From: JAKZRT01 sp965247915
Lineage (GTDB): Bacteria; Pseudomonadota; Alphaproteobacteria; Rhodobacterales; Rhodobacteraceae
DNA: 64,000 bases
Direction: 5' to 3'
NCBI GenBank assembly: GCA_965247915.1
Contig: OZ252048.1
Span: 62,001 to 126,000 of the forward strand
The notes below the pieces were generated by a model. It was not told where the DNA came from. It searched no databases and worked only from the letters and a program-made list of their open reading frames with translations. The position numbers and the translations under genes were made by a program. Below, piece after piece: positions 58,358 through 64,000 of the stretch. How positions within the stretch are numbered: position 1 is the first letter of the stretch; the number at the start of each line of letters is the position of its first letter.

Positions 58358-59464
58358 ATGAAATTCACTAAGCAAATACTGGCGGTCACGGCGCTGACCT
58401 TGGCGTCGGGGATGGCATATGCCGGCAGCCACATGGCGTCGGACATGACCATCGTGTCCTGGGGCGGCGCGTATTCGAAGTCGCAACTTCGCGCTTATCA
58501 CGAGCCCTATTCCGAGATGACCGGCGTGACCATCATCAACGATGACAGCTCGGGCGAGGCCGTAGCCAAGCTTCGTGCGATGAACGAAGCCAACAACGTT
58601 ACCTGGGACGTAGTCGACGTGGTTGCCGCAGACGCGATGCGTCTCTGCGACGAGGGTCTGGCGATGGAGATTGACGCGGACACACAGCTTGCGCCAGCGC
58701 CCGATGGCACACCGGCATCGGTAGACTTCGGCGATTTTCTGGTCTCGGAATGCTTCATTCCGCAGATCGTTTATTCGACAACCTTCGGCTATCGCACCGA
58801 CATGGTGGGCGACACGCCGCCGACCAGCATCTGCGCAATTTTCGATCTGGAAACCTATCCGGGCAAACGGTCGCTTGAAAAGCGCCCGATTAACAACGTC
58901 GAATGGGCACTGCTCTGCGACGGCGTTGACAAGGCAGACGTCTATGACGTTCTGGAAACCGAAGAAGGCCAAAACCAAGCTCTGGCCAAGCTCGACACCA
59001 TCAAGGATCACGTAATCTGGTGGTCGGCTGGCGCTGACACGCCGCAACTGTTGGCCGATGGCGAAGTTGTCATGGGCTCGACCTATAACGGTCGTCTGTT
59101 CTCGGTCATCGAAGAACAGAACCAGCCGGTTGCCATGCTGTGGGACGCGCAGGTGTTCGACCTGGACGGCTGGATCATTCCGACCGGACTGAGCCCCGAG
59201 CGTGAGGCACGTGCGCTGGACTACATCATGTTCGCGACCGACACGCAGCGCTTGGCAGATCAGGCCAAATACATCAGCTATGGTCCCGCGCGCCTGAGCT
59301 CGGCACCGTTGGTCGGCAACCACGCCGATCTGGGGATCGCGATGGCACCGCATATGCCGACCGATCCCAACAACGCCAAGAACACGTTCCTTTATAACTT
59401 CGAGTTCTGGGCGGATTATCGCGACGACATCGACGCGAAATTCCAGGCGTGGCTGGCGCAATAA
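58358..59464 (+). CDS. ABC importer substrate-binding protein, PotD-like
   Basis: A 368-residue periplasmic binding protein. Signal peptide MKFTKQILAVTALTLASGMAYA with probable cleavage after residue 22. The mature part has TIVSWGGAYSKSQLRAYHEPY, WDVVDVVAADAMRLCDEG and MGSTYNGRLFSVIEEQNQPVAMLWD, matching the polyamine/opine-type solute-binding family. The ligand cannot be fixed; spermidine, putrescine or related cations are most likely. The flanking hairpins suggest it is expressed at higher levels than the permeases. Confidence 0.88.
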   Translation: MKFTKQILAVTALTLASGMAYAGSHMASDMTIVSWGGAYSKSQLRAYHEPYSEMTGVTIINDDSSGEAVAKLRAMNEANNVTWDVVDVVAADAMRLCDEGLAMEIDADTQLAPAPDGTPASVDFGDFLVSECFIPQIVYSTTFGYRTDMVGDTPPTSICAIFDLETYPGKRSLEKRPINNVEWALLCDGVDKADVYDVLETEEGQNQALAKLDTIKDHVIWWSAGADTPQLLADGEVVMGSTYNGRLFSVIEEQNQPVAMLWDAQVFDLDGWIIPTGLSPEREARALDYIMFATDTQRLADQAKYISYGPARLSSAPLVGNHADLGIAMAPHMPTDPNNAKNTFLYNFEFWADYRDDIDAKFQAWLAQ

Positions 59465-59479
59465 GCTGGTTTGACAATC

Positions 59480-59503
59480 GAAGGGGGCAGGCTTGCCCCC
59501 TTC
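59480..59503 (+). repeat. Strong hairpin after the binding-protein gene
   Basis: GAAGGGGGCA (59480-59489) pairs perfectly with TGCCCCCTTC (59494-59503) across GGCT. There is no T-tract. Hairpins at this position in importer operons often protect the binding-protein mRNA from 3' decay and lower permease expression. Confidence 0.65.
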
Positions 59504-59553
59504 ACCACACAGAATTTGGCGCATAGCCGATTTCGAGCGACCCCGGGGGAAAA

Positions 59554-60828
59554 ATGACCGACGCGACCCAAACCGGACCGATGCTGGCGGCCGATGGCAC
59601 GCCCCTGAAAAAAAGCCTTGCAAGGTCGCTCAGGAACCAAAAGATGCGGGCGCTGCTTTTGATCGCGCCGTTGCTGGTCTTTGTCCTGATCTCCTTCGTT
59701 ATTCCGATCATTTCGATGCTGTTCCGGTCGGTTGAAAATGACATTGTGGTCAACACCATTCCGCTGACTGTCGAGGCGCTGGATAGTTGGAGCCCGGACA
59801 GTGGCGAACTGCCGGGCGAAGATGTGTATTCGGCGTTCATTCAGGACATGGTTGTCGCCATTGAGGCGAAAAAACACACCAGGCTGGGATCGCGCTTGAA
59901 CTATGAGCGCACCGGCATGTCGTCGCTGTTTCGCAGGTCGGGCCGCGCGATCAAAAAACTTGATCCGGCCACCGACGGGCCTTTCAAAGACACGCTGATC
60001 GACATTCACGATGGCTGGGGCAAGGTTGAGATCTGGAGTGTCATCAAGACCCATTCGGGCAAGTTTACCAACGGGTATTTTCTGAACGCGGTCGACATGC
60101 AGCGGACGCCCGAGGGCGCGCAGTGGCAGCCCGATGACCGCCAGATACTGCTCAAGCTATTCCGACGCACGATGATCATGTCGCTGATCATCACCAGCAG
60201 TTGCATCCTTTTGGCCTATCCGGTTGCCTATCTGCTGGCCAACCTGCCGGCGCGCACCTCGAACATGCTGATGATCCTAGTGCTGTTGCCGTTCTGGACC
60301 TCGCTTTTGGTGCGTACTTCAGCCTGGAAGGTGATGTTGCAACAGCAGGGGGTGGTGAACGACACGCTGGTCTGGCTGGGGCTGGTGGCGGATAGCGCGC
60401 GGCTGGTGCTGATTAACAACCAGACCGGTACGATCATCGCCATGACGCATATCCTTTTGCCGTTCATGATCCTGCCGATGTATTCGGTGATGCAGACCAT
60501 CCCGCCGACCTATGTGCGGGCCTCGAAAAGCCTGGGAGCGACCAACTGGACCACGTTCTGGCGGGTGTATTTCCCACAGTCGGTGCCGGGCATCGGGGCC
60601 GGATCGATTTTGGTCTTCATCCTGTCGATCGGCTATTACATCACCCCCGAGATCGTCGGCGGCACCAAAGGCGTCTTCATCTCGAACCGGATCGCCTATC
60701 ACATCTCGTCGTCGCTGAACTGGGGCCTTGCCGCCGCACTGGGTACGATCCTGCTGGTAGCGGTGCTGGTCCTTTACTGGGCCTATGACAAGATCGTTGG
60801 CATCGACAACGTGAAGCTGGGGGGCTGA
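59554..60828 (+). CDS. ABC importer permease, PotB-like with a large insertion
   Basis: A 424-residue permease, about 130 longer than typical PotB. Helix 1 is at about 34-54. Residues about 60-200 form a hydrophilic, probably periplasmic insertion (SPDSGELPGEDVYSAFIQDM, NAVDMQRTPEGAQWQPDD). The standard core with five further helices follows, including the EAA-type loop SKSLGATNWTTFWRVYFPQSVPG, which contacts the ATPase. A GGGGGAAAA site precedes the ATG. The insertion is known in some alphaproteobacterial relatives, but its function is unclear. Confidence 0.9.
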   Translation: MTDATQTGPMLAADGTPLKKSLARSLRNQKMRALLLIAPLLVFVLISFVIPIISMLFRSVENDIVVNTIPLTVEALDSWSPDSGELPGEDVYSAFIQDMVVAIEAKKHTRLGSRLNYERTGMSSLFRRSGRAIKKLDPATDGPFKDTLIDIHDGWGKVEIWSVIKTHSGKFTNGYFLNAVDMQRTPEGAQWQPDDRQILLKLFRRTMIMSLIITSSCILLAYPVAYLLANLPARTSNMLMILVLLPFWTSLLVRTSAWKVMLQQQGVVNDTLVWLGLVADSARLVLINNQTGTIIAMTHILLPFMILPMYSVMQTIPPTYVRASKSLGATNWTTFWRVYFPQSVPGIGAGSILVFILSIGYYITPEIVGGTKGVFISNRIAYHISSSLNWGLAAALGTILLVAVLVLYWAYDKIVGIDNVKLGG

Positions 60829-60832
60829 GGGC

Positions 60833-62044
60833 ATGGTCGCACTGGCACCGATAGTCCGCAAGCCCATGTCGATGGTTCTGCCGACGGTTGGCGCGGCAGG
60901 GGCCATGGCCGGAATTCTGGTCGGGACCGCGAACGGGTCGGGTCTGTTGGGGCTGATTATTGGTGCGGCGGCTATGGCCGGCGTGGCCTGGGTTTTCGTG
61001 ACTATGCTGAACAACGAAAAACTGGCGCGGTGGCTTACCATTGGTGTTTTGGCGGTCGGCGGGTTGCTGTTGGGTGGGGTGCCGGGCCTGTTGATCGGGG
61101 CGGCGTTCGGCTGGTTCTTTGGCTGGTTCATCTATTGGCTCTACGAGGGCCGGTACCGGGCGCGGCTGCAACCCTATCTGACGCCAGGACAGGTGTTGTG
61201 GCATTATTCGTTCCGGGTGATCTGCGGGTCGGTGTTTGTCTTTCTGATCACGCCGATCCTGGTGGTGCTGCCGCTGAGCTTCAACGCCGAAGATTTTTTC
61301 ACTTTCACGCCGGAAATGCTGCGCTTTGACCCCGAAGGCTATTCGCTGAAGCATTACCGCGACTTTTTCACCAACAACGAATGGCAGCGGTCGTTCAAGA
61401 ACTCGCTGATCATCGCGCCGATTGCCACGGTAATATCGGTCAGCCTGGGGACGCTGGCCGCCATCGGGTTGAGCCAAAGCCATGTGCCCGGAAAGCGGGT
61501 AATCATGGCGGTGCTGATCTCGCCGATGATCGTGCCGCTGATCATCTCGGCGACGGGCATGTTCTTTTTCTACAGCCAGATCGGCAACTTTCTGGAAGGA
61601 ACTCTGGGCCTGCCCAAGACATTCGTGGGCTATGTCAAGGTTGTGCTGGCGCATGCGGTGCTGGGCATTCCCTTTGTCATTATCACAGTGACGGCGACGC
61701 TGGTCGGGTTTGACCGGTCACTGACGCGCGCGGCCGCGAATATGGGGGCCAACCCGATTACCACGTTTTTCCGGGTGCAGATGCCGCTGATCCTGCCGGG
61801 CGTTATTTCGGGCGGGCTGTTCGCATTCATCACATCGTTCGACGAGGTTGTGGTGGTGCTGTTTGTCGGCTCGGCGGCTCAGAAAACCCTGCCCTGGCAG
61901 ATGTTCACCGGGCTGCGCGAGCAAATCAGCCCGACGATTTTGGCGGTGGCGACAATTCTTGTCATGATCTCGGTTGCGCTCTTGGCCACGCTCGAAATGC
62001 TGCGCCGCCGGTCCGAGCGGTTGCGGGGCCTGAGCCCCGGTTAG
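60833..62044 (+). CDS. ABC importer permease, PotC-like with an N-terminal extension
   Basis: A 403-residue permease. The first about 110 residues carry three to four additional hydrophobic segments (AGAMAGILVGTANGSGLLGLIIG, LARWLTIGVLAVGGLLLGG) before the usual PotC start near LWHYSFRVICGSVFVFLITPILVVLPLSF. The core has six helices and the EAA loop RAAANMGANPITTFFRVQMPLILPG. The C-terminus RRRSERLRGLSPG is basic. It is the last gene of the importer operon. The extension is glycine-rich and may act as a membrane scaffold. Confidence 0.9.
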   Translation: MVALAPIVRKPMSMVLPTVGAAGAMAGILVGTANGSGLLGLIIGAAAMAGVAWVFVTMLNNEKLARWLTIGVLAVGGLLLGGVPGLLIGAAFGWFFGWFIYWLYEGRYRARLQPYLTPGQVLWHYSFRVICGSVFVFLITPILVVLPLSFNAEDFFTFTPEMLRFDPEGYSLKHYRDFFTNNEWQRSFKNSLIIAPIATVISVSLGTLAAIGLSQSHVPGKRVIMAVLISPMIVPLIISATGMFFFYSQIGNFLEGTLGLPKTFVGYVKVVLAHAVLGIPFVIITVTATLVGFDRSLTRAAANMGANPITTFFRVQMPLILPGVISGGLFAFITSFDEVVVVLFVGSAAQKTLPWQMFTGLREQISPTILAVATILVMISVALLATLEMLRRRSERLRGLSPG

Positions 62045-62074
62045 CCTGTCAAAGCGTAACTGCGGGCATGGTGG

Positions 62075-62974
62075 CTAAACTTTGGTTGCCATGTGTGGCG
62101 GCGCGATGGTGCGGCGTTTCAGCACCGCCTCGCGCCAGGTGATGAAACTGATCGCCGCCATAATCAGCGTGCCGCCAACCACGACCCAGATGTCCACCGG
62201 CTCGGCAAAGGCGAGCGTGCCCAGGGCGGTGGCCCAGATCAGTTGCAGAAACGTGACCGGTTGCGTGACCGCAACCGGGGCCGCGCGAAACGCCAGCGTC
62301 ATGCAAAAATGCCCGGCGGTGGCGAAAAGCGCCACCAGAAACATCCAGCCGAACTGCGCCAGCGTTGGCGGCACCCAGACCAGCCAAGCGACCGGAGCCA
62401 TGAAAATTGTCACGAATATCGACAGCATGAAAACAACGACAGCGGCGTTGTAACGCGCGGTCAGATGCTTGGCGATCAGATACGAGGCGGCAAAGGTCAC
62501 TGCCGTGGCCAGCATTGCGACATGGCCCGGGCTGATCTCGCGAAATCCGGGGCGCAGGATGATAAGGGCACCCACGAGGGCCGCCAGAACCGCCAACATG
62601 CGTCGCAGCGCCAGACTCTCGCCCAGAAACAGCGCCGCACCGAGCGTCACGTAAACCGGCGACAGATAATTCATCGCCGTGACCTCGGCGATCGAGATCT
62701 GGGTCATGGCGAAGAACCACAGGATAACGCCGACGCTCTGAAGGAACCCGCGAAATGCGAAAAGACCGACAGTCTTGCGATCAAACCGCGCCCGGCGCAT
62801 GGCCGGGATCATCGGGATCAGGAACACCAGGCCCAGAGCATAGCGCATGAACGCCGCCTGCGCCGCCGGAAGCGAGCTGCCGACCAACTTGACCAGCGCC
62901 GTGACCGCGACAAAGCACAGGCCCGTCACCAACATCCAAAAAACGCCCACAACGAGATTGTTCGGCTGGTTCAT
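62075..62974 (-). CDS. EamA-family (DMT superfamily) transporter
   Basis: A 299-residue protein with ten predicted helices in two EamA repeats; each repeat ends with a typical block (AMNYLSPVYVTLGAALFLGESLALRR and PVTFLQLIWATALGTLAFAEPVDIW). It starts MNQPNNLVVGVFWMLVTGLCFV at ATG 62974. It probably exports small metabolites or amino acids; the substrate is unknown. It converges on the importer operon with a 30-base gap and lies downstream of the LysE gene. Confidence 0.9.
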   Translation of the reverse strand: MNQPNNLVVGVFWMLVTGLCFVAVTALVKLVGSSLPAAQAAFMRYALGLVFLIPMIPAMRRARFDRKTVGLFAFRGFLQSVGVILWFFAMTQISIAEVTAMNYLSPVYVTLGAALFLGESLALRRMLAVLAALVGALIILRPGFREISPGHVAMLATAVTFAASYLIAKHLTARYNAAVVVFMLSIFVTIFMAPVAWLVWVPPTLAQFGWMFLVALFATAGHFCMTLAFRAAPVAVTQPVTFLQLIWATALGTLAFAEPVDIWVVVGGTLIMAAISFITWREAVLKRRTIAPPHMATKV

Positions 62975-63021
62975 ACCGTGCCTCTGTCCGATTGGGGGCC
63001 CGAGTTCAATACCCCGAGGCT

Positions 63022-63618
63022 CTAAGACGCCACCAGTCCGAGGGCGATGGCCCACATGGTCACTCCGATGCCCGCGTCGAGGACGCGCCAGGCCGTTGGT
63101 CGGGCAAAAAGCGGCCGCAATCCTCGCGCGCCGTAGCCGAGCGAAAAGAAAAACACGAACGATGCCGTAATCGCGCCGATCCCGAATGACAGCGCTGCGT
63201 CGTATTGGGTCGAGACCGAGCCCAGCAAGCCGATGGTGTCGAGATAAACATGCGGATTGCCCCAGGTCAGGATCAGGCAGGTGATCAGGGTTCGGCCCAA
63301 CCCGGATTTTCTGTCCTCGGATGGGTCCAGCGCCCCGGCCGGTCCGAACGCCGCGCGAAACGAAAGTCCGCCGTAAACCACCAGAAATATCGCACCACCC
63401 CATTTCATCACCCCGACGAGCCAGGGAAAACCGCCAACCAGCGCGTCGAAACCCGCCACGCCCGCCGCGATCAGAATGGCGTCTGACAGCGCACAGGTCA
63501 GGCAAACGGCGAAGACATGGGTCCCGCGAAGGCCCTGACGCAGGACGAACGCATTCTGCGCGCCGATGGCAAGTATCAGCGACAGGGACAAGGCAAATCC
63601 GGCGGTCAGCGCGGTCAT
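63022..63618 (-). CDS. LysE/ArgO-family amino acid exporter
   Basis: A 198-residue exporter with about six helices. It starts MTALTAGFALSLSLILAIGAQNAFVLRQGL, which contains the ArgO/LysE signature GAQNAFVLRQG, followed by CALSDAILIAAGVAGF and ITCLILTWGNPHVYLDT, both typical of the LysE branch exporting basic amino acids. The start at ATG 63618 is the only one before the signature. This intact copy is of another subgroup than the truncated LysE at 2.7 kb. Confidence 0.9.
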   Translation of the reverse strand: MTALTAGFALSLSLILAIGAQNAFVLRQGLRGTHVFAVCLTCALSDAILIAAGVAGFDALVGGFPWLVGVMKWGGAIFLVVYGGLSFRAAFGPAGALDPSEDRKSGLGRTLITCLILTWGNPHVYLDTIGLLGSVSTQYDAALSFGIGAITASFVFFFSLGYGARGLRPLFARPTAWRVLDAGIGVTMWAIALGLVAS

Positions 63619-63753
63619 ATGAGGCTCCGGGCAGGTCGTCGTGGTGCTTATCGTGGGCCCCATTTCGCTGCAAGCGATCGCGTGCTTGCTTCGGGGCGGC
63701 AAAGTTTCTATCCCCCGGGGCGCAGGCAAAGGCGTCATCGAAGGGGAAGTGCA

Positions 63754-64000
63754 GTGCGAACCGTGATTGCGAGGATACGCATCAATCTGTTGCGGGTGCT
63801 CAGCGTCGGGCTTTTGGCCATCGCCATCGCCATGGACCCCAAGCTGCTGGGGACGCCCTGGGGCCGGGTGATGTGGGATTTCGGGGCGATTCTGGTGTTC
63901 TTCGGGGCTTTGGGGCGGCTGTGGAGCATCCTTTACATTGGCGGCAGGAAATCGGCCAAGGTCGTCAGCGACGGCCCCTATTCGATATGCCGGCATCCGC
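63754..64000 (+). CDS. Isoprenylcysteine carboxyl methyltransferase-like protein (partial)
   Basis: An open frame from GTG 63754 to the window end (82 codons). Two hydrophobic helices (about 12-28 and 38-58) are followed by KVVSDGPYSICRHP, the start of the GPY-x-x-x-RHP motif shared by ICMT and phospholipid methyltransferase families, which binds SAM and the substrate. The 3' end is cut off by the window. An AAGGGGAAG site lies a few bases before the GTG. Confidence 0.75.
   Translation, partial: MRTVIARIRINLLRVLSVGLLAIAIAMDPKLLGTPWGRVMWDFGAILVFFGALGRLWSILYIGGRKSAKVVSDGPYSICRHP

Overview
The window looks like a chromosomal segment of an alphaproteobacterium of the order Rhodobacterales (Rhodobacteraceae/Roseobacter type). 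The DNA is GC-rich. Several blocks have an order known from that group: pckA next to chvI-chvG-hprK-rapZ-EIIA-HPr; tRNA-Trp-secE-nusG-rplK-rplA; uvrC-pgsA-moaD-moaE; hbd-etfA-etfB with a PduO adenosyltransferase and a twin-TM small protein; and yraN-rsmI beside an LpoA-like lipoprotein. Assignments rest on reading the translated sequence and on family knowledge; no database search was run.

Layout. 0-2.9 kb: disturbed accessory DNA with a phage-scaffold-like gene, a small unknown gene, a secreted Gly/Gln-rich protein, and a membrane HTH gene and a LysE gene that have both lost their 3' ends at one junction. 2.9-7.4 kb: the minus-strand string dnaN-recF-GNAT-DUF1697-LysE, with DUF1697 split by an intact IS5-type element that carries a 4-bp target duplication. 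7.5-12.5 kb: trhO, NAD salvage (pncA-pncB) and phaA-phaB. 12.6-21.2 kb: yraN-rsmI, an LpoA-like lipoprotein, glnD-murJ, an SDR and recO. 21.2-26.6 kb: a hairpin/terminator tract that may mark a small RNA, DUF1491-era, methylsuccinyl-CoA dehydrogenase and pckA. 26.9-32.3 kb: chvI, chvG (broken by an in-frame TAG), hprK, rapZ, EIIA, HPr and an acyltransferase. 32.3-37.2 kb: hbd-etfA-etfB, VOC, PduO, twin-TM, SDR. 37.2-43.5 kb: a gene remnant, parC, a frameshifted DUF898 gene, an M48 protease gene with an in-frame TAA, and a proline-racemase-family gene. 43.6-48.9 kb: tRNA-Trp, secE, an inserted MmeI-like type IIG restriction-modification gene, nusG, rplK, rplA. 48.9-57 kb: molybdopterin synthase, pgsA, uvrC, a FolM-like SDR, a Ca/Na antiporter, a tiny Cys-rich protein, an S49 protease and an ABC-2 exporter. 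57.2-62 kb: a four-gene polyamine-type ABC importer. 62-64 kb: EamA and LysE exporters and a partial ICMT-like gene.

Metabolic logic. PhaA/PhaB supply acetoacetyl-CoA and 3-hydroxybutyryl-CoA. Hbd, Mcd, ETF and the cobalamin adenosyltransferase fit CoA-ester oxidation and the ethylmalonyl-CoA route for C2 assimilation. PckA links C4 acids to gluconeogenesis. ChvI/ChvG with HprK, RapZ, EIIA and HPr form a regulatory phospho-relay block without a sugar permease.

Most notable points. (1) A single-chain MmeI-like restriction-modification gene with its own AT-rich promoter sits inside the essential secE-nusG operon. (2) Several conserved genes are broken: chvG, DUF898, M48, DUF1697, the HTH gene and LysE. 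(3) An identical 14-bp palindrome lies just after a stop codon at two sites that both look like recombination boundaries. (4) There are two plus-strand intrinsic terminators with no annotated plus-strand gene directly upstream.
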